A stretch of DNA of 64,000 bases, taken from NCBI GenBank assembly GCA_963556495.2, contig OY747705.1, positions 2,138,001-2,202,000 of the forward strand. Direction: 5' to 3'. Position 1 is the stretch's first letter. Each line of letters opens with the position of its first letter. The DNA is from Valencia hispanica. Its lineage: Eukaryota; Chordata; Actinopteri; Cyprinodontiformes; Valenciidae. Below are positions 50,955 to 62,810 of this stretch, in pieces. The translations under genes were made by a program, and so were the position numbers. The notes under the pieces were generated by a model. The model was not told where the DNA came from. It was given only the letters and a program-made list of their open reading frames with translations, and ran no database searches.

Positions 50955-52612
50955 TCAAATCAAAAATACTTTATTGTGCCCAGAGGGAATTTAAGTGTTG
51001 TTGTAGCTCATACAATTAATTCTTTAAGGAGTTGTTGTAGATAATGATGGCTGTGGGCAAGAAGGATTTCCTGTAGCGGTCTGTATTGCAGCGAAACTGA
51101 AGAAGCCTCTGACTGAAGACACCCTGTTGTTGTATGACAGTCTCATGAAGAGGATGCTCAGGGTTGTCCATATTTTTTGGGGATTTTATGAAGAATCCTT
51201 CTTTGCATCATCATCTCCAGATGTTCCAAAGTTGTCCCCAGAACAGAACCAGCCTTCTTTATCAGGTTGTTTAGCCTTTTAGAGTCCCTGGGTCTGATGA
51301 TGCTACCCCAACAGATGATGGCTGAAGAGATTACACTCTCCGCAACAGACTCGTAGAAGATTTGCAGCATTTAGCTGTAAACCTTGAAGGACCTAAGCTT
51401 CCTCAAGAAGTACAGTCTGCTCTGTCCCTTCTTGAAGACGGTTTCACTGTTGAGCCTCCAGTCTGTTGTCCAAGTGAATTCTGAGGTATTTATACTCCTC
51501 AACCATCTTCACTTCTTCAACCATGATGGAAACAGTGTTTGACTTATCCCTGTTTCTTCTGAATTCTACAATCCTCTCCTTTGTCTTGTACACATTCAAG
51601 GTAAGACGATTGTTTACACACCATGTCACAAAGCAGTCCACCAGCTCTCTGTATTCAGCTTCTTGTCCATCTCTGATACACCCGACAATTGCAGAGTCAT
51701 CCGAGTATTTCTGCAGATGACAGGTCTCTGATTTGTGCTGGAAGTCTGAGGTGTGCAGAATGAAAAGGAACGGTGAGAGTAAGGTCTCCTGTGGTGCTCC
51801 TGTTCTGCTGACCGCCCGGTTTGACACACAATCCTTCAGTCTCACAAACTCTGGTCGTTTGTCAGGTAGTCGTTGATCAAGGCGATTATTGAGGGCTCCA
51901 CCTGTGTCTTCAGGAGTTTCTGATAAAGCAAATCAGGCTGAATTGTGTTAAATGCACTGGAGAAATCTAAGAACACAACCCTCGCAGTGCTGCCTGCTTT
52001 GTCCAGATGACAGTGGGTTGGTTGAAGCAGATGGATGATGGCATCTTCAACTCCAACTCCACGCCAATCAACAAACTGCAGTGGGTCTTGATATGTTCTT
52101 GTTTGCTGATTCAGGGGGGGGGAACAGGAGTCTATCCAGGACCTTCATGATGTGGGATGTCAGGGGAACAGGGTTATAGTCATTGAAGACTGATGGCTGA
52201 GCTGTGGGTCATAGGAGGGTGAGATGCCTGTTTGGCTGGGGACAGGAGAAGAGTATACTGAGCTAGTTCCTGAATTGAACCTATTGAAGAATGCGTCAGT
52301 TTATTGGCTCTGTTTAGACTTACATCTTTCCAATCCTTCCTGTGCTTAAAGCCTGTGATGTTTTTAATTCCTGACCAGACATCTCTGATATTGTTCCTCT
52401 GTAGATCTCCAGCTTATGCCTCTTTGCTGTCTCTGAACTTGACCTTAAGTTGCTTATGTATACTCCTCAATAATTCCCTGTCTCCCTCCCTGAAGGCTCT
52501 TTTTTTATCGTTTACCAGTTCCTTCAGGTCACTGGTGATCCAGGGTTTGTTATTTTCTCACTGTTCTGGTGGGGAAGATGTTGTTCACACAGAAGTTTAC
52601 AGTAGTAGCCAA
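50955..52612 (-). pseudogene. Rex1/CR1-like LINE, linker to 3' end (copy 5)
   Basis: Minus strand. 52600-52200 is the linker (antisense of NNKPWITSDLKELV-type sequence). 52170-51850 is RT fingers/palm in broken frames. 51845-51444 has RLKDCVSNRAVSRTGAPQE (motif B, with QE replacing the usual QG), then KYSDDSAIVGC (motif C as YSDD, the form usual in this family), RLTLNVYKTKERIVEFRRNR and VEEYKYLRIHLDN. 51370-51158 has LQIFYESVAESVISSAIICW and LNNLIKKAGSVLGTTLEHL. The 3' UTR runs to 50955. 5' truncated, several frameshifts. Confidence 0.8.
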
Positions 52613-52834
52613 CTCGAAGTTCCCGTGATTCCATGGTAGGACCTCTGCAGGACCGTGATTGGTCCGTGACGGGCTGCCGCTTGGTCCGTGGGGAAATCTA
52701 ATCCCCCGCGATGACGTAGTGAATGCAGCCACGCCTATTAACTCCCCTTTGCAGCCTGTGTGAAAATCAGCTGAAGTGCCTCATTTGTCCACGGGGAGGA
52801 TTGGGCCATGTCCTGAAGTAATCGTCAATTTCAG
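52613..52834. other. Unassigned GC-richer segment
   Basis: No coding. It could be the continuation of the MITE fragment interrupted by the Rex1-like LINE, but I could not align it convincingly. Confidence 0.3.
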
Positions 52835-53662
52835 TTCAATTCAATTCAGTTTATTTATATAGCGCCAATTTAAACAGATGTCATCTCAAGGCACTTAACA
52901 AGAAGTAATTTCAATACATTTATACAAACATTCCAATCAGTTATAAAGTTTCCTATTTAAGGAATCCCAGCAGATTGCGTCAGTCAATGGTGTGAGGTTG
53001 GGCCCCGTTGATGCAGACTTTCCAACCACAGCAATCCTTCAGCAATCCCTCATACTGAGCAAGCATGTAGCGACGGTGGAGAGGAAAAACTCCCCTTTAA
53101 CAGGAAGAAACTTCCAACAGAACCAGGCTCAGTAGGAGCGGCCATCTGCCACGACCGTCTGGGGGTTTGAGAAGACAGAGCAGAAACACAGAAGGAACAA
53201 AAGATCTAATATAAGATAACTTTCTATGTTACAGAAAGTAAAAAGTTAACAACAGGACACAGTGGATGTTCAGTTACTGGGAGGATCATCCCAGTCGATG
53301 CCCCCCGTCCAACAGGGCATTGCAGCCAAGCAGAATACCAGACCAAGTATATCTTCTATGGAGAGAAAAACACTGAGAGAAAACAAAGTTAACAGTCGAA
53401 ATAACAGAATGTACTGTAATACAACTGGAGAGTTGTAGGAGAAAAGGAAGTAGCAGAGTGAAGAAAATTGGTAAGTCTGTCCTCCAGCAGTCTAAGCCTA
53501 TAGCAGCATAACTACAGAGATAGCTCAGGATGACCTAAGCCACTCTAACTATAAGCTTTATCAAAAAGGAAAGTTTTAAGCCTGGCCTTAAAAGTAAACA
53601 GAGTGTCTGCCTCACGGACTAAAGCTGGGAGCTGGTTCCACAGGAGAGGAGCCTGATAATTA
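52835..53662 (-). mobile_element. L2-clade (alpha) 3' end, 5'-truncated
   Basis: Starts TCAATTCAGTTTATTTATATAGCGCC and runs through the same 3' UTR and RT C terminus as 54547-55350, with about 95 percent identity by eye. It ends at 53662 in the LLWNQLPALV region. The 4-5 bases TCAAT occur beside both ends and might be a short target duplication. Confidence 0.8.
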
Positions 53663-54546
53663 AAATCAATCACTTTCCCTCCTAGTTTCTTTTTTCCCTC
53701 AGACGAATTGCCTCCAAAACAGGCGATCTATAGTACAGTAAGTAGCTTCAAAGATACATAACCACAGCACAAATAAAAATGTATAACACTCGCAGTTTAC
53801 TTGTCTAGATATTTTGCATTCTAATGTTTGCCGTGGTTTTAGTGTTAACACTGAAGCATACGGTGCGCAAATAAAGCCCAACGAATACATAAACAAAATG
53901 CCAACTTGTCCGTGAATATACACTAAAAACAGTAAATGATCTTTGTGACTGCAGGCATTTTTGACTTGGCTGAGTCCGTCTTATGGCTGACTTGGTGGTC
54001 AGACAAGAGCTTCATATCTCATGGGCGGATACAGTGAGCAGTATAGCCAAACTGGACAAGTTCGTCACCGTGATGACTGCAAGGATGGAAGATGTTGCGG
54101 CATTTAATATACAAAACTTTAATGTTGAATGTTTTGCCTTTTCAGCTGCCTTACAATAACTAGCAGGGTGAAAAAATTCAAAACAAAAGAAATAGAAACA
54201 TTTATTTGGACGGGGTAGAAATGAATCAACCTACCAGGATTTAATTAATTCAAATCTTAATTTTTTTTCTTCATTTCTATTTATTCCTTGTGTATTTATG
54301 TGTTGGGGGTCTGAAAGGGACTTATAAATGCAATGTATTATTTTAATATTATTATTATTAAAGTTCTGTGTGGCCACGAATAACACAAAGGGGAAGCGCA
54401 AAGCTGGCATAAGGAAAGATAGGATACACACCAATAATCCCTTGCATTGTGGGTCTTTGAATGAAACAAATCAATATTATGCAGATAATTTGTGAAATTA
54501 TTCCCCATGTGTTACGTTGACATAACCTCCAGTTATGCTTCATATT
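53663..54546. other. Anonymous DNA with a 58-codon frame
   Basis: A plus-strand ATG frame at 53983-54159 encodes MADLVVRQELHISWADTVSS followed by an amphipathic stretch. It resembles coiled-coil ends of L1 ORF1 proteins only loosely and may be chance. The rest is unremarkable. Confidence 0.3.
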
Positions 54547-57500
54547 AAATTCAATTCAATTCAGTTTATTTATATAGCGCCAATTCACAACAGATGTCAT
54601 CTCAAGGCACTTAACAAGAAGTCATTTCAATACAATTATACAAACATTCCAATCAGTTAAAAAGTTTCCTATTTAAGGAATCCCAGCAGATTGCGTCAGT
54701 CATTGGCGTGAGGTTGGGAAGACTTTCCAACCACAGCAATCCTTCAGCAATCCCTCATACTGAGCAAGCATGTAGCTACGGTGGAGAGGAAAAACTCCCC
54801 TTTAACAGGAAGAAACCTCCAACAGAACCAGGCTCAGTAGGAGCGGCCATGTGCCACGACTGTCTTGGGGTTTGAGAAGACAGAGCAGAGACACAGAAGG
54901 AACAGAAGATCTGATATAAGAGAACTTTCTGTGTTACAGAAAGTAAAAAGTTAATAACAGGACACAGTGGATGTTCAGTTACTGGGAGCATCATCCCAGT
55001 CGATGCCCCCCGTCCAACAGGGCATTGCAGCCAAGCAGGATACCGGACCAGGTGTAGCTTCTATGGAGAGAAAAACACTGAGAGAAAACAAAGTTAACAG
55101 TCGAAATAACAGAATGTACTGTAATACAACTGGAGAGTAGTAGGAGAAAAGGAAGTAGCAGAGTGAAGAAAATTGTTAAGTCTGTCCTCCAGCAGTCTAA
55201 GCCTATAGCAGCATAACTACAGAGCTAGCTCAGGATGACCTAAGCTTTATCAAAAAGGAAAGTTTTAAGCCTGGCCTTAAAAGTAAACAGAGTGTCTGCC
55301 TCACGGACTAAAGCTGGGAGCTGGTTCCACAGGAGAGGAGCCTGATAACTAAAAGATCTGCCTCCCATTCTACTTTTAGAAATCCTAGGAACTACAAGTA
55401 AACCTGCAGTCTGAGAGCGAAGTGCTCTGTTGGGAACATATGGAACAATTAGATCTCTGATGTATGATGGAGCTTGATAATTAAGGGCTTTGTATGTAAG
55501 AAGAAGGATCTTAAATTCTATTCTGGATTTAACAGGGAGCCAATGAAGGGAAGCTAAAACAGCACAAATGTGATCTCTCTTTTTAATATTCATCAGAACT
55601 CTTGCCGCATTTTGGATCAACTGAAGGCTTTTAATGGCATTTTGTGGACTACCTGATAGTAAAGAATTACAGTAGTCCAGCCTTGAGGTAACAAATGCAT
55701 GGACTAGTTTCTCAGCATCACTCCTGGACAGGATGTTTCTAATTTTAGCAATATTCCGGAGGTGAAAGAAATCCTAGAAACCTGTTTAATATGGGATTTA
55801 AATGTCAAGTCTTGGTCAAAAATAATGCAGAGGTTCTTTACGTTATTACTGGGGGCCAATTTAATGCCATCCAGATGGAGTGATTGACTAATCAGTTTCT
55901 GTTTTAGAACTTCTGGTCCAAAGACTGCAACATCTGTCTTGTCAGAATTTAAAAGCAAAAAGTTTAGGGTCATCCAGGTTTTTAGGTCTTCCAGACATGC
56001 CTGTAATCTACCTAACTGACTGGGTTCATCAGGATTTATGGATAAATATAGTTGTGTATCATCGGCAAAGCTGTGGAAATTTATCCCATGCTGTCTAATG
56101 ATTCTACCAATTGGGAGCATATAGATGGTGAAAAGAGTTGGTCCAAGCACAGAACCCTGTGGAACTCCACAAGTAACCCTTGAGAGTGAAGAAGATTTAT
56201 CATTTAGATGAACAAACTGGAATCTATCAGACAAATATGATTTAAACCAGCCTAGTGGTGTTCATTTGATCCCTGCAACATGTTCAAGCCTTTCTAAGAG
56301 AATATTATGATCAACTGTGTCAAAAGCAGCACTGAGATCTAACAAAACCAGAACAGACACAAGTCCATTATCTGAGGCCATGAGAATATCATTAATAACC
56401 TTCACCAGTGCTGTTTCAGTGCTATGATGAGCTCTAAAACCTGACTGAAACTCTTCAAACAGCTCGTTACTGTTTAGATGCTCACAGACTTGATTAGCAA
56501 CAATTTTCTCAAGGACTTTGGATAAGAAAGGAAGGTTAGATATAGGTCTGTAATTCACCAAGTCATCTTGATCAAGGGAAGGTTTCTTGAGTAAAGGTTT
56601 AATTACAGCTATTTTAAATTCCTGTGGTACGTATCCGTTTACTAAGGATAGATTCATCATATCCAAAATGGGGCCAGGAACCAAATGGAACACTTCTTTA
56701 AATAATTTGGTTGGCATTGGGTCCAACATACAAGTTGAAGGTTTAGATGAGGCTAATATTTTTGATAATTCCGAAAGCTCGACTGAATCAAAACAGACTA
56801 AGCACAAATGAGGTTCTACAGTTCTTTCCGATGCTGCGTCATTTACTGAGGAAGAAGTAATCATGTTTGGGAGGATGCCAATGATTTTATTTTTAATAGA
56901 ATTAATTTTATTTATGAAGAGTCCCATAAAATCATCACTGCTAAGAACAGGGGGAATAGTTGGCTCAACAGAGCTATGACTCTTTGTAAGTTTGGCAACT
57001 GTACTAAAAAGAAACCTAGGATTGTTTTTATTCGCCTCTATTAATGATGAAAAATATGCTGTTCTAGCTTGTCGAAGGGTCTTTTTATACACCATCCACT
57101 GTGTTACCCTGAGACACTGAGGAAAGTAAGAATGGAACAGATTCTTTAAAAATTGTTACAGCATTGTCTGATAAAGCTCTACTATAATGAAATTTTCTTT
57201 CAGATTTAAGATGGTCAGTTAAAGTAAATTCAAAAGTTATCAAGAAGTGGTCAGACAGGACCGGGTTATGTGGGTGGACTTTTATTTCCTCACACTCAAT
57301 ACCGTATGTCAGTACAAGGTCCAAAGTGTGTTTACTCGAGTGGGTCGATCCCTGTACTTTTTGAGTAAAGCCAGTCTAAAATAGCATTAAAGGCTGCATT
57401 TAGGCTATCACTTTCAGTATCCACATGAATATTGAAGTCCCCCACTATAATGACCCTATCAGTATTTAATACTAAATCAGATAAAAAATGTGAGATCTGA

Positions 57501-58130
57501 TCCAAGAATTGAGGGTAAGGGCCTGGTGGACGATACAAAACCACAAACAAAAATGCTCTTACTGTTTTGCAACTTGGATGAGGAAAATTAAGGGTTATAT
57601 GTTCAAAAGAACTGTAGCTATAAATTGGTCTTGGACTAATTAGTAAATCGGAATGAAAAATAGTTGCAACTCCTCCTCCTCGCCCAGTATTTCTAGGAAT
57701 GTTAAAATTTAAATAACTGGAAGGAGTTGGCTCATTTATAGTGACATAATCCTCCTGCTGCAACCAGGTTTCTGTGAGACAAAGGAAATCAATGTGATTA
57801 TCACAAATCAAGTCATTTGCTAACAAAGTCTTTGAGGAGAGAGATCTTATGTTTAATAAACCACATTTAATAGATTTATTTTTCTGTTCAGTCAAAGTCG
57901 TATTTATCTTTATGAGATTTCCATAATTTGCTTTTGTTGGCTTAACTTTTAATCCATTTAATTTTGGCCGTGGGCAAGACACTATTTCTATAGGGTAATG
58001 GGTGGGTAACAGTACAGAAGCAGCAGAGAGGTGGATTAAACTACGACTCTGCTTCCTGGTCTGGACCCTGGGTTAAGTACTTGGAGTAACTTGGAGGCTG
58101 CAGGACATTTAGTGTTGCTCTGCTGCAACA
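54547..58130 (-). mobile_element. L2-clade (alpha) LINE, near-complete ORF2 copy
   Basis: The 3' end at 54547 (antisense of GGCGCTATATAAATAAA) and the 5' side near 58130 bracket a 3' UTR with a long conserved tract, RT, endonuclease and some upstream spacer. It is the reference copy for the alpha pieces at 18241-27990, 34872-35100 and 52835-53662. ORF1 is not seen, so it is 5' truncated in the spacer. Confidence 0.8.
55240..57982 (-). pseudogene. L2-clade (alpha) ORF2 with a few frameshifts
   Basis: 57982-57332 is the endonuclease: [54 protein letters not shown] and [11 protein letters not shown]. 57324-57085 adds DLVLTYGIE and an LSDHFLI block (SDH). 57095-56262 is the RT N-terminal half with [34 protein letters not shown] and [14 protein letters not shown] (motif A). 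56234-55704 has GVPQGSVLGPTLFTIYML (motif B) and SFADDTQLYLS (motif C). 55620-55240 has QNAARVLMNIKKRDH and ALRSQTAGLLVVPRISKSRM. Breaks occur at about 57328, 57090, 56250, 55770 and 55640. All catalytic blocks survive. Confidence 0.85.
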
Positions 58131-58541
58131 CTAGGACATTTTGTAGCCTAGTAATAACATGAAAATTTATTTATTAATGGGAGCGTAACATGTAAGTCCG
58201 GTCAGAAAATTGGAGTTTGCGTCAGCGAGAGGTTAAACCAATCAGTACCAAGCTCAGCAGAGGCATATCATTGACAGGCAGATCCACAAGCTGCATTTTT
58301 TTTTTCAAACTTTATTAACAAACAAAGCAGTACGATACAATTTGTCCGCCGGGGATTATAATATCTCAGAAGCAGCCTTATAAAATATATATCACATTAC
58401 ACAAATACACAAAAAAGAGCACATAAGTCAAGGCTTAATGGTTTCCATGTTCGTGGAATGTTAAATGGTTTTAATATGTTGCTTGACTTCATTATCAATG
58501 AAGAAATGTTTACATTAGGAAGCAACACAACGCATCTACAG
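58131..58541. other. Anonymous DNA with a poly-T stretch
   Basis: TTTTTTTTTT at 58299 is followed by CAAACTTTATTAAC, which on the minus strand reads GTTAATAAAGTTTG then poly-A: the 3' end of a polyadenylated retrocopy or a SINE-like insert. The source transcript is not recognised. Confidence 0.35.
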
Positions 58542-58668
58542 TCATACGACCCAGAGCTTCCCAGATCTGTCTGCGGACCAGTGGCTGCGTATCCGCAGCA
58601 GAATCAACGAAATGTTGAGGACCCCCCGAGGAGTGGACCCAGAAGAACAGCACCTTGGCTTTTCTTAA
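58542..58668 (+). CDS. Exon-like terminal frame with stop and poly-A signal, unidentified
   Basis: After CGCATCTACAG (ending 58541) 41 codons are open, including SFPDLSADQWLRIRSRINEM and a charged PRGVDPEEQH tail, then TAA (58666-58668). AATAAA follows at 58745-58750. Codon content looks protein-like. It could be the last exon of an unrecognised gene or transposon gene on the plus strand. The acceptor lacks a strong pyrimidine tract. Confidence 0.25.
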
Positions 58669-59250
58669 GTGGAACAAAAATTAACACACGAGTTTTTCTT
58701 TTTGCTCTTTCTTTTTAAACATTTTCTACATACACTTTCACCTTAAATAAAAATGAAAAAAAAATCTACTGTGTTTATTCCATTACAAAAAAAAATATTA
58801 AACATTTATTTCTTTTTTGGGGTCGTGGAGATATCTCATGACAATGTAGTCACGTGACTTTTCCATAGCGACCTGAGCATCAGTAGGGGCTCACTGTTGC
58901 TAAGGTAATTTGAAGGCCAGCCAAGTCACCAATGAAGGCGAACTCGAAAGGTTGTTGTTGGGTTGCTCTTGGTTGTGATTTTGATTTGGAGAATGGAGAG
59001 GAGTAAGATAAAAGAAAGGGGTGTTTACCGATATTGTCTTGTTGCTTCTCCGAGGGTTATATGTGCAAAAGTTAAAGGAAGTGGAGAATGTCGATCCGTG
59101 CGAGCTGCCTGAGGATGGAGCAAAGACCTCAACACTTCCACCGTTCACTCCGATCGACATCACAAACTATCAGACTAACTATTAAACTACACTCAGACAC
59201 AGTTTTAAAGCTAGCTACAAGTCACTGGATAGTTATGAGTTGTTTAGATG
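58669..59250. other. Anonymous DNA
   Basis: AT-rich, then mixed sequence, with no recognised gene. Confidence 0.35.
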
Positions 59251-59524
59251 TGGCTGGTTGCAAGACCTGATGTGTGTGTGGGGGCCTTGTGGACACCCGC
59301 CTGCTGACTGTCCATGGCTTTGCCCCCTCATGCTAAAAGAACTGACAGATATTACTCCAACCATTGCACTGTATACAAGGGCGTCAGTGGCTGGTTGCAA
59401 GACCTGATGTGTGTGTGGGGGCCTTGCGGACACCCGCCTGCTGACTGTCCATGGCCTTGCCCCCTCATGCACAAAGAACTGACAGATATTACTCCAACCA
59501 TTGCACTGTATACAAGGGCTTCAG
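59251..59524. repeat. 137-bp tandem duplication
   Basis: Unit starting TGGCTGGTTGCAAGACCTG at 59251 and again at 59388. The copies are about 96 percent identical across 137 bp. Frames through it stop in both copies on the plus strand, so no coding role is apparent. Confidence 0.92.
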
Positions 59525-61189
59525 TTTGTTTTTAAAACTGCTGGGGACAATAATTGATCATTCATATAGTCTATAATTATTCAGCCGTTGGTTACATAGG
59601 CTATATGCGCAATAATAAAGCGCGTTCCCTTTACAACCCTTGCCGTTCTGTGTGGGGAAACTTTAACAGTTTAGAGTCCTGCAATGGGGCGGGTACCCAC
59701 GGGTGGAATATTCCAAAGCAATAATAGAGAAATAATTAATTCTACTATAATTTACATTTAATCAGGGATCCCGTTATTTTCTGTCTTTGACAGTTTTTTA
59801 AACTTTGAAAAAATCTGAAACATATTTAATATTATTAAATTCTTCATTCATTTTAGTTAATATTCAGCCCGAACAATCTGAACAAAGAATCTTCATCATG
59901 CCATAACACATGGAGCAGATGAAAACATGTACTAAATATGAACATTTTACCTGCAGTCTCACAACTTTCTCATGGTCTATGGGCGTGAATTGCGCACCTG
60001 CTTGTACATAAGGGAGGCTGAATCCGCGCTGCTCGCACACTCCAGACTGGAATAACAAGTGCCACTTCTTTCTCAACGGGGACTTTCCTTATTGCCTCAG
60101 CAGGAGGAAATATCGTTGCATTGAGTACGGTGTCCAGGTCTGAGATGGTGGGTCTCAGATGCTCTCATAATAATCTTTTTTGATTGATTCAGTTTCCTAA
60201 TCTCTGTGCATAAAGTTGAAAATGACTGGGTGTCTGCATCAAGTGGTCAGTGGTGTAAATTGTAAACTTTCAAAATAAAGGAACTCTGTTAGTTTGGGTG
60301 TCCACAGGTGTTTCAGATTATTGTACTGACTAATGAATAGAGGTTGCGTCATAATTTTAATAAGTATTTAATAAGTATTAAATTTATATTTTTTAACCTG
60401 CAGTAATCTGCTCTGAACGTGTTTGGATACGGACTAGTCCTTTAAAACCTTGACGTATCCACTGCTAAGAATGCTGCAGCATCTGCGAAGAAAGAAACCA
60501 TGACTGTATAAAAAAGTGCAATGGAGTAATTTAAATAATAGTCCGTTCAGATACTGTGGAAATTGTGCTGGGAGCACGAGTGGATGTTAATCTGCGCTGG
60601 TAGGAAATTCCGCATCAGGTTTAGAAAAGTGGTGGGGACATGCCCCCGGCTAAAATGACGCCAATGACTGTATATAGAACAGCATTGTAAAAAGAATATG
60701 GCATTGCTTTATTTATTGCACTGTTTGTAGTAAAAAATTTTGCGCATTGCATGACTTAATTGCCTTTGTGTCATTGCACCATATATATAGTTATGAAATG
60801 GTTTTTGCCAAGACATTTTACACGGTTCTCACAAGCATTATTTTTCACTTAAGTTAATGTTACATATCATTAACTTACAGGGCATGCGCTCTCAGCCCGA
60901 TGAGAGCTCGCCTGGGTCGCCTCCCCATGTTCTCCATTTCAGCTAAATAAATAAAAAGTCCTAATAAAAATAATTTCCCGCTCCATTTTAAAAAGTAAAT
61001 AATAAAAATATTATTTTGATGATTAATTTGATTAAATATATTACACAGACTCAGGTCACAGGTAAACAGATTTTTTTTAAAAGAAGATAGTAGACTCAAG
61101 AAGGATTAATTAGTTCGAGATTAGTTAAGGAATATCTGCGGTTGCCAGGCAATATGGAACTGAAGTATTTTGGATGGACTTTTATGGGA
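59525..61189. other. Anonymous DNA
   Basis: AT-rich with short frames only. No LINE or transposase motif seen. A GGTGGGGACATGCCCCC stretch near 60630 is reminiscent of a fish DNA-transposon interior but was not resolved. Confidence 0.35.
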
Positions 61190-62320
61190 AATTAAACAGG
61201 GGGACCCTGTTTAAAAAAAGGGGGACCACAGGGTGTGTTTCAACTTCAGGGGGATCAAACTTCTGAGCCTCCCTGGAAAGGTCTATTCGGGGGTTCTGGA
61301 GAGGAGGGTCCGACGGATAGTCGAACCTCGGATCCAGGAGGAACAATGTGGTTTTCGTCCTGGCCGTAGAACACTGGACCAGCTCTACACCCTCAGCAGG
61401 GTCCTGGAGGGTGCGTGGGAGTTCGCCCAACCGGTCTACATGTGTTTTGTGGACTTGGAGAAGGCGTTCGACAGTGTCCCTCGGGGGGCCCTGTGGGGGG
61501 TGCTCCGGGAGTATGGGGTACCGGGCCCCTTGATACGGGCTGTTAGGTCCCTGTACGACCGGTGCCAGAGTTTGGTTCGCATTGCCGGCAGTAAGTTGGG
61601 CTTGTTTCCAGTGAGAGTTGGACTCCACCAAGGTTGCCCTTTGTCACCGATCCTGTTCCTAACTTTTATGGACAGGATCTCTAGGCGCAGCCAAGGCGTT
61701 GAGGGGATCCGTTTTGGTGGCCTCAGGATCTGGTCTCTACTTTTTGCAGATGACGTGGTCCTGTTGGCTTCATCGGAACGTGATCTACAGCTTTCGCCGA
61801 AGCGGTTCGCAGCCGAGTGTGAAGCGGCTGGGATGAGAATCAGCACCTCCAAATCCGAGGCCATGGTCTTGAGCCGGAAAAGGGTGGGGTGCCTTCTCCG
61901 GGTCGGGGATGGGGTCCTTCCCCAAGTGGAGGAGTTTAAGTATCTGGGGGTCTTGTTCACGAATGAGGGAAAAATGGAACAGGAGATCGATAGACGGATT
62001 GGTGGGGCATCTGCAGTTAGTGTCTGGGCTCTCCCTTAGAGATAGGGTGAGAAGCTCAGTCATCCGGAGGGGGCTCAGAGTAGAACCGCTGCTTCTCCAC
62101 ATCAAGAGGAGTCAGTTGAGGTAGCTCGGGCATCTGGTCAGGATGCCTCCTGGACGCCTCCCTGGTGAGGTGTTTCGGGCACGTCTCACCAGGAGGAGGC
62201 CCAGGGGAAGGCCCAGGACACGCTGGAGGGACTATGTTTCTCGGCTGGCCTGGGAGCGCCTTGGGATTCCTCCCGAGGCAACATGTAGCACATGAACATT
62301 GGAACACGCCTTGGCGGTCC
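61190..62320 (+). mobile_element. RTE-like LINE, 5'-truncated 3' half
   Basis: Begins at the RT block shared with 40380-40490 and runs through palm, thumb and C-terminal region to the conserved CGCTGGAGGGACTATGTTTC tail near 62220. Same family as 38850-40855, overlapping it over about 470 bp with roughly 93 percent identity by eye. Confidence 0.75.
61233..62290 (+). pseudogene. RTE-like reverse transcriptase, C-terminal half
   Basis: The frame 61233-62039 has NFRGIKLLSLPGKVYSGVLE, QEEQCGFRPGRRTLDQLYTL, CFVDLEKAFDSVPRG (motif A), GLHQGCPLSPILFLTFMD (motif B), LLFADDVVLLASSERD (motif C), AAGMRISTSKSEAMVL and EEFKYLGVLFTNEGKMEQEI. It ends at an early stop soon after IGGASAV; an expected 70-residue stretch seems deleted there. 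A LRDRVRSSVI and EPLLLHIKRSQLR block continues in another frame, then basic RPRTRWRDY-like sequence near 62215. RT motifs A to C are intact, but the N-terminal endonuclease is absent. Confidence 0.8.
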
Positions 62321-62495
62321 CTAATGACGTGTCTCCTAGGCAACCGGGGCGGGACCAAGGTATCAAGGCGAGGTTCCTTGGCATTGAGAAACACCCTAGA
62401 TGTCGCAAGCGGGATTTGACAGCGTAGCTAAACGGCGGCCATCTTACTTCAGACAACTGACGTTCTGTCATCTATGCTAGCAGTTGGAAGGTGAG
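62321..62495. other. Anonymous GC-richer DNA with an exon-like donor
   Basis: TTGGAAGGTGAGTGATC near 62484-62500 is a good donor-like sequence after a GC-richer stretch, but no start codon frame of note precedes it. Confidence 0.25.
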
Positions 62496-62810
62496 TGATC
62501 AGCTTAAATAAAAATAATCAACTTGATGAAATATTAACGGATTTACAAGCGGTTTACCTTATTACAAACGTTACTATACATAGGCTTGATACAGGATAAT
62601 TGTACATGTTGAAATTACCGCTTTTGCTATCAAATAATGATTTGATTGTGAACCAAAGTTCTGTTCAGTCTATTTGCGTGTTATGAAGGCTGATCAGGTT
62701 GAATAAAAATACTCTTAACTCGATGAAATATTAACATATTTACAAGCGGTTTGCCTTATTACAAACCTTATTATAAATAGCGTTAAACGGGATACTTGTG
62801 CATGATGAAA
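62496..62810. repeat. Diverged tandem repeat, period about 195 bp
   Basis: TGATCAGCTTAAATAAAAAT at 62496 recurs as TGATCAGGTTGAATAAAAAT at 62691, each followed by CGATGAAATATTAAC- and TTTACAAGCGGTTT-type blocks. Confidence 0.75.
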
